DNA of 60,000 nt from Symbiodinium natans (taxonomy: Eukaryota > Sar > Dinophyceae > Suessiales > Symbiodiniaceae). This document shows, piece by piece, positions 47,011 through 56,610 of this stretch (its first letter is position 1; the number at the start of each line of letters is the position of its first letter). Location: the NCBI GenBank assembly GCA_905221605.1, contig CAJNDS010000336.1, positions 692,501 through 752,500 of the forward strand, written 5' to 3'. The translations under genes were made by a program, and so were the position numbers. A model generated the notes under the pieces. That model saw nothing but the letters and a program-made list of their open reading frames with translations. It had not been told where the DNA came from and did no database searches.

Positions 47011-47151
47011 GTGAAGAGATTTCGAAACAACCCCAGGCCCTCTCTGACGTTGGGGATTTTGGGCTTTGGACGTTTGCGTTGTGGGTCGAATATGTTTGGT
47101 TGGTTTTGTTGCTCCGTGGGGGCTGGTAGGATCCTGAGAGGGGGCTTGTAG
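47011..47151 (-). CDS. candidate exon, basic protein
   Basis: Minus strand: acceptor GAAACCTCTAG, one base and YKPPLRILPAPTEQQNQPNI FDPQRKRPKPKIPNVREGLG LFRNLF, possible donor CAC|GTCCTA. Lys/Pro-rich middle resembling a nuclear localisation stretch (inference). Confidence 0.45.
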
Positions 47152-47235
47152 CTAGAGGTTTCCGAGCATCCGCTGCATGTGCGCAGGATTTGCAGGGTTC
47201 TTCCGTTGCTTCCCGTACGCCGTGAAATCTGCAGG

Positions 47236-47340
47236 TTTCTTACTTCTCCAATAACCAAGGAAAATAGGTTAAACTTTATTATTCCTACTAAATAAGGAAA
47301 CCCAAAAAGTTTAAAGTTTAGCTTTTGGAGAAGTAAGGTT
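47236..47340. mobile_element. foldback element
   Basis: TTTCTTACTTCTCCAA at the left and TTGGAGAAGTAAG at the right; AT-rich interior. Confidence 0.6.
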
Positions 47341-47437
47341 TTGTTACTGCAAGGGCTTTGGGGTTTTGGCATGGGGTTCTGAAAAGTTCATTGGGCTTCG
47401 GGCTGGGAGCTCCTAAGCCGTAACACCCAAACCTTGA

Positions 47438-47534
47438 GATGTTCCCCCTTATACTAACAGTCCTTAATAGGGAGCATAGTACGTCCTAGTATCATCCCTA
47501 TTAAGGACTGCTAGTAGAAGGGGGAACATCCCAA
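47438..47534. mobile_element. MITE-like family A, copy 6
   Basis: GATGTTCCCCCTTATACTAA CAGTCCTTAATAGGG left; CCCTATTAAGGACTGCTAGT AGAAGGGGGAACATCCC right. The best-preserved pair of arms. Confidence 0.8.
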
Positions 47535-47539
47535 CCTGG

Positions 47540-47661
47540 AACCCTGAACCCTAAACCCCACACCCCAAACCCCAAACCCCAAACCCCAAACCCCAAACCC
47601 CAAACCCCAAACCCCAAACCCCAAACCCCAAACCCTAAACCCTAAACCCTAAACCCTAAAC
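47540..47661. repeat. CCCCAAA then CCCTAAA tract
   Basis: About 12 CCCCAAA units then five CCCTAAA, ending exactly at the donor of the next exon. Confidence 0.95.
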
Positions 47662-47733
47662 CAAGGCGCTGTCGATGCTAGCTGTGGCGCTGCCGCAGGG
47701 CTTCGTCTTGGCTGCCAGCGCATCCTCCAGATC
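47662..47733 (-). CDS. exemplar exon between telomere-type tracts
   Basis: Minus strand: acceptor CCCCCAACTCAG, 24 codons DLEDALAAKTKPCGSATASI DSAL, donor TTG|GTTTAGGG. Almost all codons end in C or G; length is a multiple of three; the donor is the first repeat unit. Other frames are open too, so the reading frame is likely but not certain. Confidence 0.55.
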
Positions 47734-47756
47734 CTGAGTTGGGGGCTTACAGGTAT

Positions 47757-47905
47757 ACTAGGGTTTGGGGTTTAGGGTTTAGGGTTTAGGGTTTAGGGTT
47801 TAGGGTTTAGGGTTTAGGGTTTAGGGTTTAGGGTTTACGGTTTAGGGTTTAGGGTTTAGGGTTTAGGGTTTAGGGTTTAGGGTTTAGGGTTTAGGGTTCG
47901 GGTTT
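47757..47905. repeat. TTTAGGG tract
   Basis: About 20 heptamers. Confidence 0.95.
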
Positions 47906-48113
47906 AGGGGCCCAAGAGTAACCTAGGAATAACAAGGGTGCCCTGTTTGGTTTAAAGGGGCTTCTAGAACCAAAGCTTTAAACTTAAACTACTCTGGGTC
48001 ATTGTATATCTTTGGTGTAGCGCAAACCCTCAACCCTAAACCCCCCTAAACCCAAACTCTAAGCCCTAAACCCTAAACCCTAAACCCTAAACCCTAAACC
48101 CAAGCCCTTACAC

Positions 48114-48184
48114 CTTCGTAGGCAAGCCGCGGTTGCCGTGCCTGCGTCGCGGCTGGAGCCACTGGAGTTCTTGCCTTTGTAGCA
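48114..48184 (-). CDS. candidate exon, unknown protein
   Basis: Minus strand: acceptor CCAATCCCTGCAG, frame CYKGKNSSGSSRDAGTATAA CLR and two bases, donor AAG|GTGTAAGG. Strong splice sites; other frames also open. Confidence 0.5.
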
Positions 48185-48204
48185 CTGCAGGGATTGGGGT
48201 GTGG

Positions 48205-48310
48205 GGTTTGGGGTTTAGGGTTTAGGGTTTAGGGCTTAGGGCTTAGGGCTTCGGGTTGAGGGTTCAGGGTTTAGGGTTTAGGTTTAGGGTTTCGGGTTTA
48301 GGTTTAGGGT
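48205..48310. repeat. TTTAGGG / CTTAGGG tract
   Basis: Irregular heptamers. Confidence 0.9.
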
Positions 48311-48449
48311 TTATGGTTTAGGGGCTTGCGGTTGAGGGTTGAGGATTCTAGGATTTAAAAGGGGGTCTGGGATGTCAACTCTTAGGGTTTCGGGCTCTCG
48401 GTTTTCGGATCTTCGGTTTAAGGAGTTTAAGGCTTAGGAATCCATGCAG

Positions 48450-48557
48450 AGCTTAGGTGCTTGGGATTTGATTTCCATGGAGCGCAGAACCACCCTCCCC
48501 TGCCCCCCCCCTCCCCCCCGCCGGGTCGATGGGCCAAGATGCCTGGAACTTTCTAGG
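48450..48557 (+). CDS. candidate exon, proline run
   Basis: Acceptor GGAATCCATGCAG, 36 codons SLGAWDLISMERRTTLPCPP then a Pro run (from a C tract) and RRVDGPRCLELSR, donor AGG|GTTTAGG. Confidence 0.4.
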
Positions 48558-48839
48558 GTTTAGGGTTTAAGGTTTAGGGTTTAGGGGTTTAGGGTTTAGG
48601 GTTTAGGGATTAGGGATTAGGGTTTAGGGTTTAGGATTTAGGGGTTAGAGGCACCATAGGTTGGCCTACTGCCCCCCCAAGATAAAGCCCCCCCTAACAT
48701 TAAACACTCCCATTACAGGTAGATTTATAGGGTATGGGGGCTCAATATTCGGAAGAGGGGCATTAGGGTCGCGATGGATAGACTCGCACATCTTATACCT
48801 CCGATGATCATACAAAGCCCTACACTTAGGACTTTCGTA

Positions 48840-48921
48840 GCCCAGTAACCAGATTATGTTAATGGCACCTTATTTTATAAGGGAACCCAGAACCAAAAAA
48901 GGGAAAAGGGTACCACTGGGC
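48840..48921. mobile_element. MITE-like family B, copy 5
   Basis: GCCCAGTAACCAGATTATG left, GGGTACCACTGGGC right, as inverted ends. Confidence 0.6.
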
Positions 48922-48959
48922 TACTAAGGGACTTAGGGTACGCGAAAAGAGGCCCCGTA

Positions 48960-49236
48960 ACCTGGAGAGCTGCCACCCGAAACACGAACCCCAAACCCGA
49001 AAAAGCCCCAGAAGCCTAAGACCCTCAAAGCCCAACGCCCTAACACCCTAAAACCCTGACCCAACCCTAAAAAGCCTAAAAGCCCAAAGTTCTACAACCG
49101 TAAAACCCTAAAACCCAAAACCCAAAACATACTTAAAACCCTTAAAAGCCCTTAAAAAACCCTAAAAACCCAAAACCCTAAGACCCGGAAAAACTACTTG
49201 GTAACCCTACACAATTAACCTTGGGAAGTAGAGGGT
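48960..49236. repeat. degenerate CCCTAAAA-like sequence
   Basis: CCCTAAAACC, CCCAAAACC and CCCTTAAAAG words. No gene seen. Confidence 0.8.
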
Positions 49237-49294
49237 TTAGGATTTCAAGCGTTTGAGCTCAACTGCGGCTCCAAGAAAGCGAGAGAATTGCATT
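49237..49294 (-). CDS. candidate last exon, unknown protein
   Basis: Minus strand: acceptor CCCCAAACCGCAG, one base, MQFSRFLGAAVELKRLKS and TAA. Confidence 0.4.
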
Positions 49295-49375
49295 CTGCGG
49301 TTTGGGGTTGGGGGTTCAGGGTTTAGGGCTTAGGGTTTAGGGTTCAAGGTTTACCATTTAGGGATTAAGGCTGAG

Positions 49376-49498
49376 GGTTTCTTGGGGGTTCTCTTCAACA
49401 CCTCTGTCGCCACGGAGGAACTGCTGCTGCGCGAGTTCCTGTGCGAGCCTCCCACCAGAATCTGGTGCGAACCTCCGAGCGTTGGCCATTTCAGCGGG
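49376..49498 (+). CDS. candidate exon, unknown protein
   Basis: Acceptor TTAAGGCTGAG, 41 codons GFLGVLFNTSVATEELLLRE FLCEPPTRIWCEPPSVGHFS G, donor GGG|GTTTCC. Internal CEPP repeat. The last 35 bp recur imperfectly at 49644-49680. Confidence 0.5.
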
Positions 49499-49643
49499 GT
49501 TTCCGAAGATGGTTTCCGAAGTTCGGGTTTTTTGTTTAGGCGTTTAGGCGTTCAGGCGTTTTGGCGTTTAGGCGTTTAGGGTCTCCGAAAGTAGGGGGTA
49601 CCCGGTTTGGGGTCCTTATGATAATGGAACCCTGCTGTTTGGG

Positions 49644-49680
49644 AACCTCCGGGCGTTGTCGGGCCATTTGAGCAGGGTGG
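49644..49680 (+). repeat. diverged copy of the end of the preceding exon
   Basis: GAACCTCCGGGCGTTGTCGG GCCATTTGAGCAGGGT resembles 49469-49500 (GAACCTCCGAGCGTTGGCC ATTTCAGCGGGGT). Confidence 0.7.
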
Positions 49681-49751
49681 AGCTATACTTTTCTTAGAAC
49701 CCTACTACAAAGCGTTAATTGTCAGATTCCCTTGGGTGTTAAGCACAAAAA

Positions 49752-49875
49752 AGGGGCGATGGGTTGAGGGTTTTCTCTTGCTTTTTTAGGGTTACGGCTT
49801 AATTCAAAAGCGATTCCTTAAGGGGGCGATGGGTTGAGGGTTTTCTCCTGCTTTTTTAGGGCTACGGCTTGAGGG
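49752..49875. repeat. two direct copies of a ~55-bp segment
   Basis: GGGGCGATGGGTTGAGGGTT TTCTC(T/C)TGCTTTTTTAGGG(T/C)TACGGCTT occurs at 49752 and 49824. Confidence 0.85.
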
Positions 49876-49984
49876 CGCTTATGGCTTCCAAGGTTTTGGG
49901 TTCAGGGATTCAGGGGCTTGTAGGGCTTAGGATTCGCGGCACCCAAACCCTAAGCCCTTCTTCTGGACCCCTCAAAGCACCCGG

Positions 49985-50048
49985 GGTTGAGGGCTGAGGG
50001 TTGAGGGTTTAGGGTTTAGGGTTTAGGGTTTAGGGTTTAGGGTTTAAA
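49985..50048. repeat. TTGAGGG/TTTAGGG tract
   Basis: About nine units. Confidence 0.9.
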
Positions 50049-50255
50049 CGCGACGCCTTGAAAAGAACTTCACGCCAATGAAGCCTACACCCCAAAACCC
50101 TGGACCTCAAACAGCCCAAACTCCTTCAACACCCCCAGGCACCAAGCCCTTCAAACCATCCTCTGCTCACTAACCCTAAAACCCCAAACCTCAGCAACCG
50201 CCGCCCAATCTAAACTCTAAATCCTAGAGCCTAAACCCTAAACCCCAAACGCCAC

Positions 50256-50334
50256 CTGTAGAGGACTTGCTCGAAGCCCGTGAGGAAGGTCGACCAGGGA
50301 CGCTGATGTCGTAGCTTGGATCGGGTGCTGCTTC
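50256..50334 (-). CDS. candidate exon, unknown protein
   Basis: Minus strand: acceptor AAACCTCAGCAG, frame EAAPDPSYDISVPGRPSSRA SSKSST and one base, donor ACAG|GTGGCG. A second open frame (KQHPIQATTSASLVDLPHGL) would join the exon at 51139 in phase. Confidence 0.5.
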
Positions 50335-51138
50335 CTGCTGAGGTTTGAGGTTCAGGGTGTGGGCGTTTTTTGGTTTAGGGTTTATGTTTTGGGGTTTAGG
50401 GTTTGTGAAGGTTGGGTTTCCGGTGTGAGAGGGGATGTTTCAGGGATTTGGGAGCTCTGCGGGTTTAAAGGTTCGGGGTTTTTTAATGAGCGTCGCAGGT
50501 GGACAGCCTAGGGCGTTCGCGTAAAAATATTTTAGGGTTTAGGTGAAGCACAGGAGGGTGAGCTTACGGGGTGCGCGCCACTTCGGGCTTTTTACTGCGT
50601 ATACGCTGAGACCCTAAAGCCCTGAGACCCTAAGGGTTCAGGGTTCAGGGTTTAGGGTTCAGAGCTCAACCCTATGCCCCTTAAACGCCCTAAACCTCTA
50701 ACCCGTTAAGGTTCTTTTAAGCACTATTTATCCTTAGCCCTGGACCCCTAAAAGCCCTAAGCCTCTAATCCCGTAAGCTCCTTAAACCCCTAACCCAAAG
50801 GCCCCTCAGATCCTTTAAGCCTCAATCCTAAACCTAAATCCTAAACCCCGAAACCCTAAACCCCAACACCGCCAAACCCTGAACCCCAAACCCGAAACCC
50901 CTAACCCTAAACCCCGAAACCCCTCAACCCTAAACCCCGAAACCCCTAGACCTGTTCAAGTTCCAGTGGCTTTGTGCTTTACAATTAATTGCAGGGTCTC
51001 GTCCAGCCAAAAACCCTAAACTCTAAACCACAAACCCCAAACCCCTAAACCCGAAACTGAACTCGAAACCCTAAACCCTAAACCCTAGCCCTAAACCCTA
51101 AACCCCAAACCCTCAACCCTAAACCCTAAACCCTAAAC

Positions 51139-51200
51139 CCCCAAAAGCGAAAGCGCTGCCAGGCATCTCTGGGCTTGTAGAGGGTGATGGCGGGCGTCTC
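51139..51200 (-). CDS. candidate exon, unknown protein
   Basis: Minus strand: acceptor AAGGCATCCTGAG, 20 codons ETPAITLYKPRDAWQRFRFW and two bases, donor GG|GTTTAGGG. Strong codon bias. Confidence 0.5.
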
Positions 51201-51211
51201 CTCAGGATGCC

Positions 51212-51600
51212 TTGGGTTTAGGGTTTAGGGTTTAGGGTTTAGGGTTTAGGGTTTAGGGTTTAGGGTTTAGGGTTTAGGGTTTAGGGTTTAGGGTTTAGGG
51301 TTTAGGGTTTAGGGTTTAGGTTTAGGGTTTAGGGTTTAGGGTTTAGGGTTTAGGGTTTAGGGTTTAGGGTTTAGGGTTTAGGGTTTAGGGTTTAGGGTTT
51401 AGGGTTTAGGGTTTAGGGTTTAGGGTTTAGGGTTTAGGGTTTAGGGTTTAGGGTTTAGGGTTTAGGGTTTAGGGTTTAGGGTTTAGCAAAGTTTAGGGTT
51501 TCGGTTTTAGGGTTTACGGTTTAGGGTTTAGGGTTTAGGGTTTAGGGGGTTTAGGGTTTAGGGGGTTTAGGGTTTAGGGTTTAGGGTTTTAGGTGTTTAG
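51212..51600. repeat. longest uniform TTTAGGG tract
   Basis: About 39 uninterrupted heptamers to 51486, then AGGGGGTTTAGGG and TTTAGGTG variants. Confidence 0.95.
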
Positions 51601-51701
51601 GTGTTTAGGGGTTTAGGGCTTAGGGCTTGGGCCTTAGGGGCGTTTAGGGACGTAAGCTGTTTCGGACTTGTTTAAGGGGTTTAGCGCTTCACTTCCACGA
51701 G

Positions 51702-51775
51702 TGACTCGGCCACTGGCCCTGGTTCCGTTCCGACCATTTGCCGTGCTCAGGGACCGGTTGCCCACCGCGTTCCAA
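51702..51775 (+). CDS. candidate exon with GTAAGC donor
   Basis: Acceptor CTTCACTTCCACGAG, two bases and TRPLALVPFRPFAVLRDRLP TAFQ, donor CAA|GTAAGC. TTTAGGG left, CCCTAAA right. Confidence 0.45.
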
Positions 51776-51786
51776 GTAAGCCGCAG

Positions 51787-51870
51787 AGCCTGTTCCCTAA
51801 ACCCTAAACCCTAAACTCTGAACCCTAAACCCTAAACCCGAAACCCGAAACCCTAAACTCTAAACCGGCG
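51787..51870. repeat. CCCTAAA tract
   Basis: About eleven irregular units. Confidence 0.9.
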
Positions 51871-51929
51871 GCTAGTGCGGGATTTCCGCGAAAGACTTTG
51901 GCTGGGTGGCACAAGAAGGCTCAGAAGAC

Positions 51930-52142
51930 TCAGGTGGCCGCTGCGCCAGGGGTCCGCTCGTCACGCTCCTCATCGAATTCGTCCAAGCCTAGCTGCGGCC
52001 CTGACAGTGCTGAAATGTGCTGAACGCGCCGTGCTGCACTGCTTGCAAGAGGCAAAATCCCACGTAGAGGTCCGAGAACATGGGCCAAGATTCCCAGTTT
52101 GACTTGTTGCCTCGTGCCCGACCATGTGTTTACAGTCCCCAT
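51930..52142 (-). CDS. hypothetical protein C-terminal region, 70 codons
   Basis: Minus-strand frame MGTVNTWSGTRQQVKLGILA HVLGPLRGILPLASSAARRV QHISALSGPQLGLDEFDEER DERTPGAAAT and a stop. A hydrophobic/basic first half and a very acidic tail look protein-like. Competing frames: minus (GDCKHMVGHEATSQTGNLGP) and plus (CGISAKDFGWVAQEGSEDSG), so the choice is uncertain. Confidence 0.45.
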   Translation of the reverse strand: MGTVNTWSGTRQQVKLGILAHVLGPLRGILPLASSAARRVQHISALSGPQLGLDEFDEERDERTPGAAAT

Positions 52143-52344
52143 GAACGACCAAGCCTCTCACCCTTAAGGTCGGCTCAGGTGGAGTTCCTCCATTGCTCTC
52201 GCCGCTGACAGCGTGCAAATGGAAAGTCCCAGTTCTCGTGGCCCATGAGGTGGGCCTCTTGCATCATACTGCGGCCTGCAAGACAAGACAGTGTCGGAAG
52301 ACAAAGCAGCATGATTGCAGGCATGGGCTTGGAGTTTTTGGGAC

Positions 52345-52500
52345 TTGGAGGTCAATTAAGGGGTTTGGGGGTTTAGGGGCATTTGGGGGACTTGGGGGAT
52401 TTGGGGGATTTGGGGGATTTGGGGGATTTGGGGGATTTGGGGGATTTGGGGGGATTTGGGGGATTTGGGGGGGGGGGGGGGGGGGGTTTAGGGGGATAAG
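52345..52500. repeat. GGGGGATTT array and poly-G
   Basis: About ten GGGGGATTT units then a G run. Confidence 0.95.
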
Positions 52501-52587
52501 TAAGGTTTAGGTCGTCGGGTTTGGGGCTTATGGGTTTAAGAGAGGGCCAAACCTTGGGGCTTGGGGTGTCAGGCTACGCCGCAATCG

Positions 52588-52735
52588 GACGGTAAGCAGC
52601 ACGACAAAAGTGTTGCTTAGTTGCTGAGTTCACAAGCCCCAAAAAGTGTAGACTTTCACTTCTATAGGGGATTATAGTATCCCAAAACGTGTAAAGTGTG
52701 CTCACTCAGCTACTACTGCTGAGGGTCCAAAACGT
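52588..52735. mobile_element. foldback element
   Basis: TTAGTTGCTGAGTTCAC left and GTGTGCTCACTCAGCTACTA right are inverted; AGTGTAGACTTTCACTT lies in the arm. Confidence 0.5.
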
Positions 52736-53353
52736 GCAACGCATGTCTCTGCCGATGGGGGCGGGGGTCCTTCGAACCAAACCGACCCGGTCCCAGGCGG
52801 GCCGACGATAGGGGAGGTTTCCGACATAGGGGTACCCTTTAGGAGATTTGATTCTTTTTTGGGGGGTATACAAGTGGTACCCCCAATTTTGGGCAACAGC
52901 CTAGGGAGAACCCCCCTGTCTTCAAGCATGTGGTGCTCTGGTCCCCATCCCTCCCTGTCTCGGCCCATTCTTGAGGGTGAGAAACGTTGTGCACTGGAGT
53001 TAGGTTTTAGGGTTTAGGGTTTAGGGTCTAGGGTTTAGGGTTTAGGGTTCTGTGTCATAATATTACGTCATAGCTGCTGGGGGGGGTGCAGGGGCTTAGA
53101 TTTAATGGATCTAGGGCTTGGAAGAAAGGGTTGAGGGGGCCAACCCTAAACACTAAAGCACCTAAACCCTTTATCAGGGTCTAGGGGGTTTAGGATTTAG
53201 CGTCACCGCTGATATTGAAAGAAAAACTAGGAACGAACCCTAAACCCCTCAACCCCTAAACCCCTACTCAACCCTACTCAACCCTACTAAACCCTACTAA
53301 ACCGACTAAACCCTACTCTAAATCCTAAACCCTAAACCCCCCCCCCCCCCAAG

Positions 53354-53428
53354 ACCAGCCGAGCAGCCGCTGCCTACGGCGCCGCAGGCCGCATAGGCCG
53401 ATGGCAAGTAACGCCAGGAGGCAGAGTC
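53354..53428 (-). CDS. candidate exon, unknown protein
   Basis: Minus strand: acceptor CCCAAAATCAG, frame DSASWRYLPSAYAACGAVGS GCSA, donors at GCC|GTAGGC or G|GTCTTGGG before a poly-G. C run left, TTTAGGG right. Confidence 0.5.
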
Positions 53429-53639
53429 CTGATTTTGGGATAGGGTTTAGGGTTTAGAGTTTAGGGTTAAGGGTTTAGGGTTTATGCTTAGGAGTTTAGG
53501 GTTTCGGCATTGGGGTTTAGGGGTACCTTCTTGAAGTCCTTATTATTGATTAAAAAGGAGGCAGGGCCCCTTCGTAAGGGTTGAATAGGGGTTTGTCGGG
53601 TATCTAGGGTGTTGGTAAGAGTCCCTATTTCGATTAGGC

Positions 53640-53935
53640 TTCTTGTAGGGTGTCTTTTGGAGGTTTGTAGGGTTTTAACTTTATAGAGCCCTTCTTTATT
53701 TCGATTCGGGTTTGTGGGTGTTAAGGGGTTTTGTGGGGTTTGTAGGGTTCTTGTAGGGTTTTTGTAGAGTTTTTGTAGAGTTTTTGTAGTGTTTTGTGTC
53801 GGGTTTTTGTGGGTTTTTGTAGGGTTTTTGTAGGTTGCTTTGGGGTTTGTAGGGTTTGTAGGGTTTTAGGGTTTGTAGGGTTTGTAGGGATTGTCGGGTT
53901 TGTCGGGTGTGTAGGGTTCGTAGTGGTTGTAGGTT
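53640..53935. repeat. TTTGTAGGG / TTTTTGTAG array
   Basis: Drifting 9-11-bp units; a telomere-like word with an inserted GT. Confidence 0.9.
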
Positions 53936-54200
53936 AACGCTCAGCCCTAAACCCTAAACCCTGAACGCCAAACCCCAAACCCCAAACCCCAAACCCCCAA
54001 ACCCCAAACCCCAAACCCAATCATCGGGCTGCACACTGCCTTAGGTCAGGGGTATACAGTATACAGGCCATAATTTTTCAGGTGGGTGGGGAAAGGGTGG
54101 GGCGTAGAATAGGATCCCTAAACCCTTAACCCTAAACCCCTAAAGCCCGAAAGCCCTAAACCCCTAAACCCCTAAATCCCTAAATCCCTAAATCTTGCAG

Positions 54201-54260
54201 CGCAGAGCAAGTCACAACAGCAATAAGCTGCTGGAAGGAACATCTTTTTGTTGTATCAAG
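54201..54260 (+). CDS. candidate exon, unknown protein
   Basis: Acceptor TAAATCTTGCAG, 20 codons RRASHNSNKLLEGTSFCCIK, donor AAG|GTGTAGG. Confidence 0.45.
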
Positions 54261-54400
54261 GTGTAGGGCTTCTGAATCCTGACCGTAAGCCCTGAGCCCT
54301 CAACCCCAAACGCCTAGGGTCTAGGCGGTAGGGGTTGTAGAGGTACCAGAAACAAGCACCCCTAAACCCTAAACCCTAAACCCTAAACCAGTAAGTTTAG

Positions 54401-54564
54401 CGAAGGGGCCGCCCGTGGCCGCTCCCCCGTACATTGCGATGGTCTCCACATCTGTCCTGCGGGAGACGAGCAACTCGGTTTCTAACTGTGACCCTGGCAG
54501 CGTGTTGGATGGGTGCACAATTTTTTCGTGGAGGACCGCGCCACCCGCACAGCGTAAACAGGGG
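54401..54564 (+). CDS. candidate exon, unknown protein
   Basis: Acceptor CCAGTAAGTTTAG, two bases and 54 codons: KGPPVAAPPYIAMVSTSVLR, ETSNSVSNCDPGSVLDGCTI, FSWRTAPPAQRKQG, donor GGG|GTTCAGC. Longest plus-strand exon with good boundaries. The frame stays open through the following poly-C to 54828 (TAGDDLPCERERVSTMLQRG RRLELEALKFR), so an unspliced poly-proline version cannot be excluded. Confidence 0.55.
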
Positions 54565-54604
54565 GTTCAGCACGGGGGGGTAGGGGCGGCCCCAGCAAAA
54601 TCAG

Positions 54605-54715
54605 CGTTTTCGGCACCCCCACCCCCCCCCCCCCACCCCCCCCCACCCCCCCCCCCCCCCCCCTCCCACCCCCCCCCCTCCCCCCCCCACCCCCACCCAC
54701 CTCCTACCCCCCCCC
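54605..54715. repeat. poly-C run with A and T breaks
   Basis: About 105 bp of almost pure C. Confidence 0.95.
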
Positions 54716-54821
54716 AAACGATTCACAGAACTGCTGGGGATGATCTTCCATGCGAGCGGGAGCGGGTCTCAACTATGCTCCAGCGGGGTCGGCGGCTTGA
54801 GCTGGAGGCTCTTAAATTTAG

Positions 54822-54922
54822 GGTTTAGGGTTTAGGGTTTAGGGTTTAGGGTTTAGGGTTTAGGGTTTAGGGTTTAGGGTTTAGGGTTTAGGGTTTAGGG
54901 TTTAGGGTTTAGGGTTTAGGGT
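54822..54922. repeat. TTTAGGG tract
   Basis: About 14 heptamers. Confidence 0.95.
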
Positions 54923-55047
54923 TCGGGGTTAGGGGTTTAGGTTTAAGGCTTTAGGGCTAAACCCTAGGCTTTCGTGCTTCGGGGTGGGGGATCTGGGAGT
55001 TTTTTCTCAGGCTTGGGGTCAGACTTCAGGGTTGAGGGCCCGAAGCC

Positions 55048-55168
55048 CCTAAACCCTAAACCCTAAACCCTAAACCCTAAACCCTAAACCCTAAACTCTA
55101 AACCCTAAACCCTAAACCCTAAACCCTAAACCCCTTACGCCCTAAAACCTAAACCCTAAACCCTGTTT
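55048..55168. repeat. CCCTAAA tract
   Basis: About 16 heptamers. Confidence 0.95.
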
Positions 55169-55178
55169 GAGGCCCCCC

Positions 55179-55265
55179 CCCCGGTCCTGTTCTCCCTCTC
55201 CTGGGGAGTCTCGGACGGCTCGGGAGTGCTGAGGTCCGGGTTGGGGCCCGGGCCGGGGTTCTGGC
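55179..55265 (-). CDS. candidate exon, Pro/Glu-rich
   Basis: Minus strand: acceptor ACCCTGGCCAG, frame QNPGPGPNPDLSTPEPSETP QERENRTG then a G run. Disordered-looking sequence. Confidence 0.45.
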
Positions 55266-55284
55266 CTGGCCAGGGTGGGGGGTT

Positions 55285-56240
55285 TGGGGTTTAGGGTTCA
55301 GGGTTTAGGGTTTGGGGTTTAGGGTTTAGGTTTAGGGTTTAGGGTTTGGGGTTTAGGGTTTAGGGTTTAGGGTTTAGGGTTTAGGGTTTCGGGTTTAGGG
55401 TTTAGGGTTTAGGGTTTAGGGTTTAGGGTTTAGGGTTTAGGCTTTGAGGGCTTTGAGGGCTTTGATTGGTTGGGGTTGTTTGTACAGTTGTTTAGGGTTT
55501 AGGGTTTGGAGTGTAGGGTTTAGGTTTTGGGGTTTGGGGTCTAGGGTTTAGGGTTGGGGGTTTCGGGTTTAAGGTCTAGGGTTTGGGGTTTAGGGTTTAG
55601 GGGCCTGCACACGAGGGGGAGGTTTGAGGGCGTTAAGGAGTTGAGGTTGTAGAGTTGTTTAGGGTTTAGGGTTTAGGGCTTAGGGTTTGGGGTTTAGAGT
55701 TTTGGGGTTTTAGGGTTTGAATGCTTGAAAGGGTTGGGTTGTAGGGTTGTAGGGTCGGGGTGTGGGGTTTGGTTTGGGGGGCTTGGGGTTTGGGGTTTTG
55801 TTGGGGGTTGGGGGCTGGGGGTTGGGGGTTGGGGGCTGGGGCCTGGGGGCTGGGGGTTGGGGGTTGGGGGTTGGGGGTTGGGGGTTCGGGTTGTGGAGTT
55901 GTAGGGTTGTTATTAGGGTTGGGTTTGAGGGTTTAGGCTTCAGGGCAGGGCACGCGAAGGGTTTTTCAAGGCTTTACGGGCTTTGGGGTTGTGAGGTTTG
56001 GGGTTTGGGGTTGGGGTTTAGGGTTTGAGGGGGTGTGAGGACTTTAAGGGGTTGAGGTTGAAGAGTTTCGGGTTTTGAGGGCTTAAGGGTTTTGGGTTGG
56101 ATTTTTGAGGGGCTTTAAGGATGCGGGGTTGTAGGGCTGTTTAGGGGTTGGGGGTTTAGGGTTTAGGGTTTGGGGTTTAGGGTTTAGGGTTGAGGGTTGA
56201 GGGTTTAGGGTTTAGGGTTTAGGGTTTAGGGTCGAGGCTT
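55285..56240. repeat. long G-rich telomere-like block
   Basis: TTTAGGG, TTTGGGG and GGGGGTTGGGGGCTGGGG units. No exon seen; all ORFs are repeat translations. Confidence 0.9.
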
Positions 56241-56244
56241 TAGG

Positions 56245-56340
56245 TTGGGATGTGCCCCCTTATACTAACAATCCTTCATAGGGATTACAGTTGGGTGCAA
56301 TCACTGCTCAGGACTTTTAGTACAAGGGGGAACATCCCAA
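56245..56340. mobile_element. MITE-like family A, copy 7
   Basis: TTGGGATGTGCCCCCTTATA CTAACAATCC left, TTTTAGTACAAGGGGGAACA TCCCAA right. Confidence 0.75.
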
Positions 56341-56344
56341 GATT

Positions 56345-56610
56345 AGGGGTTAAGGTTTAGGGTGTGCGGTTTGGGGGCTTGGTTTGGGTTGCAGGTTGTA
56401 GGGTTTGGGGGGGGGGGGGGGTTGGGGTGGGTTGTAGGGTTTAGGGCTTGGCTTGTACGGTCTAGGGTTTGGGGGTTTGGGGGTTGGGGGTTTTCGGGTT
56501 CAGGGTTGTACGGTTTAGGGCTTGGCTTGTCCGCTTTAGGGTTTTGGGGCTTAGGGCTTTTGGGGTTCAGGGCGGTAGGGTTTAGGGGTTGGGGGGTTTA
56601 GGGTTTGGCT
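56345..56610. repeat. G-rich degenerate telomere-like block
   Basis: AGGGTTTGGGG words and one poly-G run. No gene. Confidence 0.85.
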
